Shown here: one piece after another, positions 25,879-34,760 of the stretch
How positions within the stretch are numbered: position 1 is the first letter of the stretch
Layout: each line of letters opens with the position of its first letter
Origin: Segatella copri
GTDB lineage: Bacteria; Bacteroidota; Bacteroidia; Bacteroidales; Bacteroidaceae
NCBI RefSeq assembly: GCF_949820605.1
Contig: NZ_CATKVU010000006.1
Coordinates: forward strand, 1,224,501 to 1,288,500
Direction of reading: 5' to 3'
Length of the DNA: 64,000 nt
The notes under the pieces: generated by a model
What the model was told of the DNA's origin: nothing
Seen by the model: the letters and a program-made list of their open reading frames with translations, nothing else
Database searches by the model: none
Made by a program: the position numbers and the translations under genes

Positions 25879-26745
25879 TTAATTGGCATTATTGCCAAGC
25901 TGGTCGAGAGCTGACTCCGGATGCTCTTTCTCGTACTGCTTGCACTTCTCAATATACTTCTCGGCAAGTGCACGGTCCTTTGAATCAGGATATTCGTTGA
26001 TAAAGCCATAACACTCATCCTCCGCATCCTGATAGCGCTCCAGCTGCTTTTTCTCGACACTCATCTTTGCCAGTTCATATTTGCCTTTCATGATGAGCGA
26101 TGCAAACTCCTCGCGTCGGTTGCTGTAAGGATAATCCTTAAGCGCATTTTGTGCAGTTACGATACAAGCCTCATAATTATTGCCTCCGCTGGTACAGTTG
26201 CCGAAATAGGTGCCCATATCAAAATAGAGCTTGGCACTCTTATACTCCTTCTCAACCAAGAGGTCCTGAAGAGCAAAAAGGCGGTTTGTAGCCTGCTGCT
26301 TGAGTCGGGCATCCGGATAAAGATCCAGGAACTCCTGAAAGGCTGCGATGGCTGTAATCGTGGTACTCTGGTCAAGACGAGGCTCTGGAGCATTCTGATA
26401 CAGACTCTCTCCCACAAAGTACTTTGCATTTTCAGCAAACTTACCTTTAGGATAAGAAGAGTAATACTTCTTGAAATACTCTGCAGCAGTCTCATAATCC
26501 TTCATACCATACTCGGCCATAGCCAGCATGTACAAACATTCCTCACCCTCGGTAGAACCTTTCTTCATCGTTACCAGTTCCTGCAGAAGAGGAATGGCAC
26601 GGGAATACTTGCCCTGGGCATAGCTCTGCTTGGCGTACTCATACTTATAAGTATAATCGCCTGATTTCAATACCTGGTTATATTCGTGGGCACAGCTCGA
26701 AAAGAGCAATGCAACACACGATGCAATAAGAGTCAATTTCTTCAT
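25879..26745 (-). CDS. bamD: Outer membrane assembly lipoprotein BamD
   Basis: BamD is the TPR lipoprotein partner of BamA for inserting outer-membrane beta-barrels. The 288-residue protein has a lipoprotein signal ('MKKLTLIASCVALLFSSCAHEY', lipid Cys about residue 18) and TPR-like helices such as 'YSRAIPLLQELVTMKKGSTE' and 'PKGKFAENAKYFVGESLYQN'. The ATG at 26745 is used because a consensus promoter ends 19 bp upstream, which rules out the TTG at 26766. Confidence 0.93.
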   Translation of the reverse strand: MKKLTLIASCVALLFSSCAHEYNQVLKSGDYTYKYEYAKQSYAQGKYSRAIPLLQELVTMKKGSTEGEECLYMLAMAEYGMKDYETAAEYFKKYYSSYPKGKFAENAKYFVGESLYQNAPEPRLDQSTTITAIAAFQEFLDLYPDARLKQQATNRLFALQDLLVEKEYKSAKLYFDMGTYFGNCTSGGNNYEACIVTAQNALKDYPYSNRREEFASLIMKGKYELAKMSVEKKQLERYQDAEDECYGFINEYPDSKDRALAEKYIEKCKQYEKEHPESALDQLGNNAN

Positions 26746-26763
26746 AATTCTCATTTTGAACTG

Positions 26764-26794
26764 CAAAGTTACTCATAATTTACTTATTATCAAA
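26764..26794 (-). promoter_or_regulatory. Consensus Bacteroidetes promoter of bamD-rpoZ-DUF4293
   Basis: On the minus strand TTTG (26791-26794), 19 bp and TAACTTTG (26764-26771) form a full match and fix the bamD start. Confidence 0.9.
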
Positions 26795-26855
26795 AGAAAA
26801 GATACATTTTTTCGTAAAAAATTAATCTTTATAACGATTAATGGCGTTTTTTTTG

Positions 26856-26863
26856 TAATTTTG
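26856..26863 (+). promoter_or_regulatory. Probable -7 element of uvrB
   Basis: TAATTTTG lies 40 bp before the uvrB start; no clear -33 box is seen. Confidence 0.5.
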
Positions 26864-26903
26864 CACCTTGAAACAGAACTTTTGAGAAGAAATCAGGAAG
26901 AAA

Positions 26904-28949
26904 ATGGATTTTAAGATTACATCAAAATATAAGCCAACTGGCGACCAGCCGCAAGCCATCAGGCAACTCACAGAGGGGGTGCTTGAAGGAGACCCTGCAC
27001 AGGTGTTGTTGGGTGTAACCGGCTCGGGTAAAACCTTTACGGTGGCAAACGTGATTGCCAACGTGGGGAAGCCTACGCTCATCTTGAGCCACAACAAGAC
27101 TCTTGCCGCCCAACTGTATCAGGAGATGAAGGGTTTCTTCCCTGAGAACGCTGTAGAATATTATGTTTCATACTACGACTATTATCAGCCGGAAGCTTAT
27201 CTGCCAACGACTGATACATATATAGAAAAAGACCTCGCCATCAATGATGAAATAGACAAGTTGCGACTCGGTGCTGTTTCTGCCCTTCTCTCGGGCAGAA
27301 AGGATGTCATCGTTGTCTCATCCGTATCGTGCATCTATGGTATGGGCGGACCTGTGGCGATGCAGGAGAACATCATCAAGATTCATCGCGGGCAGCGACT
27401 CGACAGAAATGAATTTCTGAGAAAACTCGTTGATGCACTTTACGTTAGAAATGACATAGAACTGCAACGTGGCAACTTTAGAGTGAAAGGCGAAACGGTT
27501 GACATCTTTATGGCTTACAGCGATCATGTTTTGCGCGTAACATGGTGGGACGATGAGATTGACAGTATCGAAGAAGTGGATTCGCTCACTTATCACCGCC
27601 TTGCCTCGTTCGAAGATTACGAGATTTATCCAGCCAACCTTTTCGTAACAACAAAAGAACAGCAGGAAAGTGCCATTCGCAGAATTCAGGACGACCTGGT
27701 TAAACAGGTAGAATTCTTCAAGAGTATTGGAGATGGAATCAAGGCACAGCGCATCAAGGAACGTGTAGAATATGATATGGAAATGATCAAGGAATTGGGC
27801 CACTGTTCGGGCATCGAGAACTATTCCCGATATTTTGATGGCAGACACGAAGGCGAACGCCCATATTGCCTGCTCGATTTCTTCCCTAAAGATTTCCTGC
27901 TGGTGGTTGACGAGAGCCATGTGAGCATCCCGCAGATTGGAGCCATGTATGGAGGCGACCGGGCACGAAAGAAGAACCTGGTAGAATATGGCTTCCGTTT
28001 GCCTGCAGCCTTCGATAACCGTCCGCTGAAATTCGAGGAATTTCACGATCTCATTCCGCAGGCCATCTACGTAAGTGCAACTCCGGCAGACTATGAATTG
28101 AGAGAAGCCGAAGGCGTGGTTGTAGAACAGTTGATTCGTCCTACAGGACTCCTGGACCCGGAAATCGAAGTCCGTCCAAGTGAGAATCAGATAGATGATC
28201 TTCTGGACGAAATATTAACAAGAACACACCGCAACGAGCGAGTTCTGATTACGACTCTTACAAAGCGTATGGCAGAAGAACTCACCGAGTTCCTGCTCAA
28301 CCACAACGTAAAGGCTGCCTATATCCACAGTGATGTGGCAACCTTAGACCGAGTAAAGATCATGAACGATCTCCGTGCAGGAGTATACGATGTACTGGTG
28401 GGTGTCAACCTGTTACGAGAAGGACTCGACTTGCCGGAAGTTTCGCTCGTAGCTATTCTCGATGCAGATAAGGAAGGTTTCCTGCGCAGTCACCGTTCTC
28501 TGACCCAGACGGCAGGCCGTGCAGCCCGAAATGTGAACGGCAAGGTAATCATGTATGCAGACAACATCACAGACAGCATGCAGAAAACGATAGATGAAAC
28601 AGCCCGCCGCCGAAGCATCCAGTTGAAATACAATGCCGACCATGGCATTACTCCAAAACAGATTGTGAAAGCAATAACCTCAGCTCTGCCTACCAGCAAG
28701 GAAGAAGGAGCAAAGATTGTTCCGATGGGAGCAGAGGGTTCTAAGCCTCGCGTCTACGTGGAACCGGAAAGTGCAGCCTTCGTTGCCGACCCTATTGTTC
28801 GCAGTATGAGCAAGGAAGAATTGGAGAAGAGCATTGCCAATACTACGGCATTGATGAAGCAAGCTGCCAAAGACCTCGACTTCATGCAAGCTGCCCAATA
28901 TCGCGATGAAATCATCCGATTGCAGAAGGAATTGGAAGAAAAGGGATAA
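26904..28949 (+). CDS. uvrB: UvrABC excinuclease subunit UvrB
   Basis: UvrB verifies DNA damage and recruits UvrC in nucleotide excision repair. The 681-residue protein has Walker A at 37-44 (GVTGSGKT), the DNA-clamping beta-hairpin motif 'YYDYYQPEAY' (90-99), motif II 'VVDESH', 'VGVNLLREGLDLPE', 'QTAGRAARN' and a C-terminal UVR coiled coil (about 640-678) for UvrC. Length is normal. It is monocistronic. Confidence 0.99.
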   Translation: MDFKITSKYKPTGDQPQAIRQLTEGVLEGDPAQVLLGVTGSGKTFTVANVIANVGKPTLILSHNKTLAAQLYQEMKGFFPENAVEYYVSYYDYYQPEAYLPTTDTYIEKDLAINDEIDKLRLGAVSALLSGRKDVIVVSSVSCIYGMGGPVAMQENIIKIHRGQRLDRNEFLRKLVDALYVRNDIELQRGNFRVKGETVDIFMAYSDHVLRVTWWDDEIDSIEEVDSLTYHRLASFEDYEIYPANLFVTTKEQQESAIRRIQDDLVKQVEFFKSIGDGIKAQRIKERVEYDMEMIKELGHCSGIENYSRYFDGRHEGERPYCLLDFFPKDFLLVVDESHVSIPQIGAMYGGDRARKKNLVEYGFRLPAAFDNRPLKFEEFHDLIPQAIYVSATPADYELREAEGVVVEQLIRPTGLLDPEIEVRPSENQIDDLLDEILTRTHRNERVLITTLTKRMAEELTEFLLNHNVKAAYIHSDVATLDRVKIMNDLRAGVYDVLVGVNLLREGLDLPEVSLVAILDADKEGFLRSHRSLTQTAGRAARNVNGKVIMYADNITDSMQKTIDETARRRSIQLKYNADHGITPKQIVKAITSALPTSKEEGAKIVPMGAEGSKPRVYVEPESAAFVADPIVRSMSKEELEKSIANTTALMKQAAKDLDFMQAAQYRDEIIRLQKELEEKG

Positions 28950-28970
28950 ATTCAAAAGAAATAACCATCA

Positions 28971-29012
28971 AAAAGAGGGTGTATCATAAATTAATGATTC
29001 ACCCTCTTTTTA
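28971..29012. terminator. Bidirectional terminator between uvrB and yigZ
   Basis: A stem of about 16 bp ('aaaaagagggtg' with 'caccctcttttt', plus inner pairs) has an A run on one side and a T run on the other, between convergent genes. Confidence 0.9.
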
Positions 29013-29050
29013 TTTACCCAGCAGTTATTCATCTGTCTGTCAGTTATCTG

Positions 29051-29638
29051 CTATTCAAACGACAGCTTTTTCAGACGGGAACGCAACTGCTCAGCCTCGC
29101 TCTTTCTGATAGAAAGTTTGATGCTGCAAGTATTATCGAAAGTCTGATCCAGGATACGCGGATTCATATCTTTGACTATCCTCATCACATCATTCATCAT
29201 CGGATAAGTAAAATCATAGGTTACGATTTCCTCTATCTGTTGCGTAACCTCCTCACAATGAGCCAAAGCATCAATGGCAGCTTCACGATAGGCAACAATG
29301 AGTCCGCTGGTTCCCAATTTCACGCCTCCGAAATATCGGATGACGACAATTAAAATATCCGTCAATTCTGATTTCGTGATTTGACCAAGGATTGGTTTTC
29401 CTGCCGTAGAAGAAGGTTCGCCATCATCATTGGCACGGAACTCTGTCCGTTCAGGACCTAGCATATATGCATAACAACAATGTCGGGCATCGTAATATTT
29501 CTTACGGTACCCGGCAACAATTTCCTTCACCTCGTCAACAGTTGTAACATGGTGAGCAAAGGCGAGAAACTTACTCCTTTTCTCGGTGTAATATCCCTCG
29601 CCTATCGTATCTGATATAGTCTTAAATTCGTCTATCAT
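29051..29638 (-). CDS. YigZ/IMPACT family protein
   Basis: The 195-residue protein has the IMPACT N-terminal domain ('SKFLAFAHHVTTVDEVKEIV', 'HCCYAYMLG', 'NDDGEPSSTAGKPIL', 'GGVKLGTSGLI') and a C-terminal DUF1949-type domain. Bacterial YigZ proteins are of unclear function, possibly translation-related. Its ATG shares one base with the stop codon of the DUF1015 gene (TAATG), suggesting coupled translation. Confidence 0.9.
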   Translation of the reverse strand: MIDEFKTISDTIGEGYYTEKRSKFLAFAHHVTTVDEVKEIVAGYRKKYYDARHCCYAYMLGPERTEFRANDDGEPSSTAGKPILGQITKSELTDILIVVIRYFGGVKLGTSGLIVAYREAAIDALAHCEEVTQQIEEIVTYDFTYPMMNDVMRIVKDMNPRILDQTFDNTCSIKLSIRKSEAEQLRSRLKKLSFE

Positions 29639-30972
29639 TAATCCAATTTGTGAATAATCAAACCGCTACGCAACTTAGGTTCAAACCATGTTGCCTTAGG
29701 TGGCATAATCTTACCACTGTCAGCGATGTCCATAATCTGCTGCATAGAAACCGGATGCAAAGCAAGTGCCATCTTCATCTCACCGCTATCCACACGACGT
29801 TTCAACTCACCGAGACCGCGAAGACCACCAACAAAGTCGATGCGCTTATCAGAACGTAAATCCTTGATACCCAGAATTTCATCAAGAATCAGGCGAGATG
29901 AAATATCCACATCGAGCACGCCGATTGGATCAGCATCATCATAGGTTCCTGGCTTGGCAAACAAACCGTACCATTTACCATCCAGATAGAGGAGAAAAGA
30001 ATGGAGAGCAGCTGGTTTCAGAATATCCAAGCCAAACTGGCTGATAGCATCATCAATAGCCATCTTTTCATAGCAAGGTATACCCTCATCATCACCAGAT
30101 ACATTCACATTGATTGCATCAATATCTATCACCTCGAAATTCTTTGTCAGAGCATCGAGGAACTGATCAGAAGTCAGACCGTTCAAATCCTTCACAACTC
30201 GGTTATAATCGAGAATGGTAAGCTGACTTGCCTGGAAACAAACTGCCATAAAGTAGTTATATTCCTCCTTACCTGTATGATTAGGATTCTGCTTAGCTTT
30301 TTCTGCACCTACCTGAGCTGCAGCTGCAGAACGGTGATGACCGTCAGCAATATAAAGGCTAGGCATCTTGGCAAATTCCGTTGTAATTGTGGCAATATCC
30401 TGATCATCGCTTACAACCCAGAACTGATGACGGAAACCATCAATTGGAGCAATGAAATCATATTCCGGTGTTGTTGCTGCATAACGCATCAGAAGTTCGT
30501 TAAGCACCTCATTATCAGGACAAGCGAAGAATACTGGTTCGATATTGGCATTGCATACACGCACATGCTTCATACGATCTTCTTCCTTATCGCGGCGTGT
30601 CAGCTCATGTTTCTTGATGACACCCGTCATATAGTCGTTTACATACGCACCTACCACAAGACCATACTGAGTCTTGCCGTTCATCGTCTGTGCATAGATA
30701 TAATACTGTTCCTTATCATCCTGTTTTAACCAGCCATTCTCCTGGAACTTTCTGAAGTTCTCTGCAGCGCTTTCATAAACGCGAGGATCGTACTCAGAAG
30801 TACCTGGTTCGAAATTGATTTCAGGTTTAATAATATGATAAAGGCTCTTCTCGTTATCGCCTGCCTCGGCACGTGCTTCCTCTGAATTGAGAACATCGTA
30901 AGGACGAGACTCAACCTGCTCGACGAGATTTTTAGGAGGTCTTACTCCCTTAAAAGGTTTTACTATTGCCAT
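29638..30972 (-). CDS. DUF1015 protein linked to the serine genes
   Basis: The 444-residue protein matches DUF1015 (COG4198): 'PFKGVRPPKNLVEQVESRPYDVLN' at the N-terminus, 'LYIADGHHRSAAAAQVGAEK' in the middle (about 205-225) and 'GGLRGLGELKRRVDSGEM' near the C-terminus. It lies downstream of serC and serA. The family has been described as ParB-like, and the archaeal free-serine kinase SerK belongs to the ParB/Srx fold. A role in serine phosphorylation is therefore a testable guess, not a call. Confidence 0.88.
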   Translation of the reverse strand: MAIVKPFKGVRPPKNLVEQVESRPYDVLNSEEARAEAGDNEKSLYHIIKPEINFEPGTSEYDPRVYESAAENFRKFQENGWLKQDDKEQYYIYAQTMNGKTQYGLVVGAYVNDYMTGVIKKHELTRRDKEEDRMKHVRVCNANIEPVFFACPDNEVLNELLMRYAATTPEYDFIAPIDGFRHQFWVVSDDQDIATITTEFAKMPSLYIADGHHRSAAAAQVGAEKAKQNPNHTGKEEYNYFMAVCFQASQLTILDYNRVVKDLNGLTSDQFLDALTKNFEVIDIDAINVNVSGDDEGIPCYEKMAIDDAISQFGLDILKPAALHSFLLYLDGKWYGLFAKPGTYDDADPIGVLDVDISSRLILDEILGIKDLRSDKRIDFVGGLRGLGELKRRVDSGEMKMALALHPVSMQQIMDIADSGKIMPPKATWFEPKLRSGLIIHKLD

Positions 30973-31010
30973 AATATTTTGTTTAAATTGACTAGTTTAA
31001 TAAAAACATG

Positions 31011-31057
31011 AAAAGCCCATCAAGAGTGCTTCTGTGAAAAAGCACCCTTCATGAGCT
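31011..31057 (-). terminator. Terminator or attenuator after serA
   Basis: An 18-bp stem with three mismatches and an 8-base loop is followed by TTTTCATGTTTTTATT on the minus strand. It separates serC-serA from DUF1015-yigZ. No consensus promoter is visible after it, so read-through is likely. Confidence 0.75.
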
Positions 31058-31076
31058 ATATGTATGGGAAGAATAA

Positions 31077-31994
31077 TTACTTATTTACCTGGAACTTAGT
31101 GCATCCATCCTTAAAGAACGCATTAATCTGCTTAGCTGCTGCAATACCGGCATTGATATTTGCTTCAGCAGTCTGTGCACCCATCTTCTTAGGAGTTGAG
31201 AAGTAGCGACCCTCGAACTTGGCAAAGTCTGCATCGGCATCAGGCTTGATATCAGTGATGAACTTCAAGTCCTCTCGCTCAGCAAGAAGTTTCAGGAGCT
31301 CAGGCTCATTGATAACCTCCTTACGCGCTGTATTGATGAGGATGCCACCCTTAGGCAACTGGTTTACAGTCTTGTAGTCGATGCTCTTGATAGTCTCTGG
31401 AGTAGCAGGGATATGAAGAGAAACGATGTCACAAGTCTGGAACAACTCATCCTGTGACTTTACAGCATGCACACCGGCAGCCTCGATAACATCAGCTGGG
31501 CAGAATGCATCGTAAGCAGCTACTTCCATGCCAAATCCCTTGGCAATGCGAGCCACATTTCGACCAACATTACCGAAAGCAAGAATACCCAATTTCTTAC
31601 CCTTCAACTCAGAACCAGCCTTGCCGTTGTAGAAATTACGAACGGTGAAAACCAGCAGACCGAATACCAACTCAGCTACTGCGTTAGAGTTCTGACCAGG
31701 AGTATTCTCAGCCACTACATTATGAGCAGTAGCAGCAGCAAGGTCGATGTTATCATAACCTGCACCAGCACGAACGATAATCTTCAAGTTCTTTGCTGCA
31801 TCGAGCACCTCGGCATCAGCCTTGTCAGAGCGGATAATCATCGCGTCCACATCCTTCACTGCATCGAGAAGCTGAGCTTTCTCTGTATACTTTTCGAGCA
31901 AGACAAGTTCGTTGCCCGCTCCTTCTATTTCTTTTTTGATTCCATCTACAGCAGCTGCTGCAAATGGTTTTTCTGTTGCAACTAATACTTTCAT
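31077..31994 (-). CDS. serA: D-3-phosphoglycerate dehydrogenase, short type
   Basis: SerA oxidises 3-phosphoglycerate to phosphohydroxypyruvate, the first step of serine synthesis. The 305 residues lack the regulatory C-terminal ACT domains of long SerA. The NAD loop is 'GILAFGNVGRNVA', and the catalytic Arg is in 'INTARKEVI'. Where most 2-hydroxyacid dehydrogenases have the catalytic His before 'GA.T.EA', this one reads 'TPKKMGAQTAEA', giving Lys at about 269-270. It follows serC by 13 bp. Confidence 0.95.
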   Translation of the reverse strand: MKVLVATEKPFAAAAVDGIKKEIEGAGNELVLLEKYTEKAQLLDAVKDVDAMIIRSDKADAEVLDAAKNLKIIVRAGAGYDNIDLAAATAHNVVAENTPGQNSNAVAELVFGLLVFTVRNFYNGKAGSELKGKKLGILAFGNVGRNVARIAKGFGMEVAAYDAFCPADVIEAAGVHAVKSQDELFQTCDIVSLHIPATPETIKSIDYKTVNQLPKGGILINTARKEVINEPELLKLLAEREDLKFITDIKPDADADFAKFEGRYFSTPKKMGAQTAEANINAGIAAAKQINAFFKDGCTKFQVNK

Positions 31995-32007
31995 ACAAAT
32001 TCAAAAA

Positions 32008-33078
32008 TTAATGTTGTGCTTCAAAATCCTGCATGGCCTTGACGAGTGCCTGAACACCCTCCATGGTCTGTGCATTGTAGCAGCTGGCACGGAAACCACC
32101 CACTGAGCGGTGACCCTTGATACCTACCATGCCACGCTCTGTAGCGAAGTCGAGGAATGGCTTCTCCAACTCCTTGTACTCATCGTTCATCACGAAGCAG
32201 ATGTTCATCAAAGAACGGGATGCTTCTTCAACAGTACCCTTGAAGAGTTTGTTGCGGTCGATTTCAGCATAAAGAACTTCAGCACGTTCGTGAGCACGCT
32301 TATCAGCTGCCTCAACACCACCGTTAGCCTTCAACCAGCGGAGATTCTCCATCAAAGTATAGATAGGAACAACAGGAGGAGTATTAAACATACTGCCCTT
32401 CTCTACGTGAGTACGATAATCGAGCATTGTAGGAAGCTCGCGAGGAGCCTTGCCGAGCATATCATCCTTTACGATGATAACGGTAACACCTGCCATAGAA
32501 AGATTCTTCTGAGCACCTGCATAGATGGCAGTATACTTAGAAACATCTACTGGACGGCTCATGATATCTGAAGACATATCAGAAATCAATGGTACGTTTA
32601 CATCAGGATCTACACGGAGTTCAGTACCATATATAGTATTGTTGCTTGTCAAATGCAAGTAATCACAATCGGCTGGTACTGTGTTAGGAACCTGTGGATA
32701 GAAAGTGAAATTGGCGTCGGACGATGATGCGATCTCCACGACCTCACCAAAATGCTTCGCCTCTTTCATTGCCTTCTTAGCCCAAGTGCCAGAATTAATG
32801 TAGGCAGCCTTCTTGATGAGGAAGTTTGCTGGAATCTGCATAAACTGCAATGACGCACCACCACCAAGGAAGATTACGGAATAACCCTCAGGAATGTCAA
32901 GAAGCTCCTTGAATAAGGAGACTGCCTCATCAACTACTGGCTGGAAATCCTTAGCACGGTGGCTGATTTCCATCAATGAAAGACCTGAACCATTAAAATC
33001 CAAAATCTGCTTTGCTGTGTTCTCAATCACTTCGCGTGGAAGCATTGATGGACCTGCGTTAAAATTGTACTTCTTCAT
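32008..33078 (-). CDS. serC: Phosphoserine aminotransferase
   Basis: SerC converts phosphohydroxypyruvate and glutamate to phosphoserine and 2-oxoglutarate. The 356-residue class V aminotransferase begins '[14 protein letters not shown]', has '[17 protein letters not shown]', the PLP lysine in '[13 protein letters not shown]' (about residue 195), and ends '[15 protein letters not shown]'. It leads the serC-serA unit from its own promoter, with a leader of about 105 bases. Confidence 0.98.
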   Translation of the reverse strand: MKKYNFNAGPSMLPREVIENTAKQILDFNGSGLSLMEISHRAKDFQPVVDEAVSLFKELLDIPEGYSVIFLGGGASLQFMQIPANFLIKKAAYINSGTWAKKAMKEAKHFGEVVEIASSSDANFTFYPQVPNTVPADCDYLHLTSNNTIYGTELRVDPDVNVPLISDMSSDIMSRPVDVSKYTAIYAGAQKNLSMAGVTVIIVKDDMLGKAPRELPTMLDYRTHVEKGSMFNTPPVVPIYTLMENLRWLKANGGVEAADKRAHERAEVLYAEIDRNKLFKGTVEEASRSLMNICFVMNDEYKELEKPFLDFATERGMVGIKGHRSVGGFRASCYNAQTMEGVQALVKAMQDFEAQH

Positions 33079-33190
33079 CTTTGTATAATTATTTAAGTTT
33101 TATACGATATAATCCTGTTAGTAGGAAAAATAAGTGCACAATACACCCATATAGGATACATAGTAAACCTTTGGATTGTATTTACGACTG

Positions 33191-33222
33191 CGAAATTACA
33201 CTTTTTATTTGAAACTACCAAA
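33191..33222 (-). promoter_or_regulatory. Promoter of serC-serA
   Basis: On the minus strand TTTG (33219-33222), 20 bp and TAATTTCG (33191-33198, one base from consensus). The gap 33223-33364 is AT-rich with no other recognisable element. Confidence 0.7.
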
Positions 33223-33364
33223 CTTTTCTGCACATTTTTAGCGTTTTGCGCAGATTTCTTTCATTTTGTTAGTCATTTTAGTATAATAACTGCATATTTA
33301 TGTCTATTTTTACATTTATTATACATTAGCAAGCAACAGAGAAAAGATAATAGCAGTTTGTCAA

Positions 33365-34684
33365 CTACCTTACCTCTTCCACTATCGTTTTGACGCCTTT
33401 TATCTTTTCGTCCTTTACATTATTCAGTACGCTGCGCAACTTCGTTCGGGAAATGGCAGCATAAGCATAACGGTCATTAACATCAATCTTACCGATTTCA
33501 GCCGACTGCAGCCCACCCTTCTTGCAAAGGAAGCCTAAGATGTCACCCTTGCTGATTTTATCCTTTTTGCCTTTACCTATATATATAGTAGCCATCTTAG
33601 GTTTAGCTGGCGCAGGAAGCTGATCAGCAGCAGGCATCTCGTAATCCTCAATTTCAGCATCCACATATTCCGGAATATGCTCTTCAGGACCTAACAGGAA
33701 GAAAGCCTTTCCCTGGGCTTCCCATCGTGCCGTACGTCCTACACGATGGATATAACCATCTTCGCTCTCCGGCATGTGATAATGGATGATATTATCTATA
33801 TCTGGAATATCAAGTCCGCGCGAAGCCAGATCCGTACTCACCAGAATATTGGCACTTCCGTTGCTAAAACGGTAGAGAGAAGCCTCTCGCTCCTTCTGTT
33901 CCAATCCACCATGGAAGAAAGATGTAGAAAAACCTTGTTCTACCAGATATTTGTTGGTACGCTCTACACTATCACGGTAATTGAGGAAAACAATAGTACT
34001 CTGGTCGCCCAGGCTACGAAGCAAAAGTGCCAGGCTCTCCAGTTTATCCTTTACCGGACTTTCCACCTTATAAATATGTACACGGTCAGGAACCTGATCT
34101 TCATCCACACGGTAATCTATCTTTTCTACCCTACCCATGTGTACGAAATGAGGAATCTCCTCTGCCTCGGTAGCAGAAAGCAGGAAATGTCGACGCAAGC
34201 CAGGCAAAGACTTGATCAGTCGGCTCATTTCGTCCTGGAAACCCATCTCCAGACACTTGTCAAACTCATCAATAATCAGGTATTTGATGTGATATGGAGA
34301 AAGATTTCCCTTATCCAGATGATCATTGAGACGACCTGGAGTTCCAAATACAATCTGAGGACGAACCTGTTTCATCACGCGATGCTCATCCATCGTAGCA
34401 CGACCACCATAGCAAGCCATCGCACGCAAACCGCTGCCCATATTCTTCAATACGTTAGCCGACTGCAAAGCGAGTTCCCGACCAGGAGTTACCACCACCG
34501 CCTGTGCCTCGTCATCAGTAGCATCTATAAGTTGGGTAAGAGGCAAAAGATAAGCCAGTGTCTTGCCACTACCTGTTGGCGAAAGTATCACCACATCCTT
34601 GTTCCCGTGCAAGATTGCCTGCATGGAATCCTGCTGCATATCATTGAGCTCAATGCCCAGTTTATCTAAAATTCTGTCTATCAT
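33365..34684 (-). CDS. DEAD-box RNA helicase with DbpA-type C-terminal domain
   Basis: The 439-residue helicase has the Q motif region, motif I 'SPTGSGKT', motif Ia 'TPGRELA', motif III 'SAT', 'STDLASRGLDIP' and 'HRVGRTAR'. Motif II is DEFD ('IIDEFDKCLEMGF') rather than DEAD. The C-terminal 75 residues ('TIYIGKGKKDKISKGDILGF', 'GGLQSAEIGKIDV', 'AYAAI') match the DbpA RNA-binding domain that targets helix 92 of 23S rRNA. A role in 50S assembly is likely. Confidence 0.9.
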   Translation of the reverse strand: MIDRILDKLGIELNDMQQDSMQAILHGNKDVVILSPTGSGKTLAYLLPLTQLIDATDDEAQAVVVTPGRELALQSANVLKNMGSGLRAMACYGGRATMDEHRVMKQVRPQIVFGTPGRLNDHLDKGNLSPYHIKYLIIDEFDKCLEMGFQDEMSRLIKSLPGLRRHFLLSATEAEEIPHFVHMGRVEKIDYRVDEDQVPDRVHIYKVESPVKDKLESLALLLRSLGDQSTIVFLNYRDSVERTNKYLVEQGFSTSFFHGGLEQKEREASLYRFSNGSANILVSTDLASRGLDIPDIDNIIHYHMPESEDGYIHRVGRTARWEAQGKAFFLLGPEEHIPEYVDAEIEDYEMPAADQLPAPAKPKMATIYIGKGKKDKISKGDILGFLCKKGGLQSAEIGKIDVNDRYAYAAISRTKLRSVLNNVKDEKIKGVKTIVEEVR

Positions 34685-34748
34685 AAATTTCTAATAATCA
34701 ATTTCTAAAGAGAAGTTTTCTTTTCAAGAGAAGTTTTCATAAATTTCT
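34682..34748. repeat. Short direct repeats between the helicase and TPR genes
   Basis: AAGAGAAGTTTTC occurs at 34708-34720 and 34726-34738, and 'cataaatttct' flanks them at 34682-34692 and 34738-34748. Confidence 0.7.
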
Positions 34749-34760
34749 CATCATGAGGCA

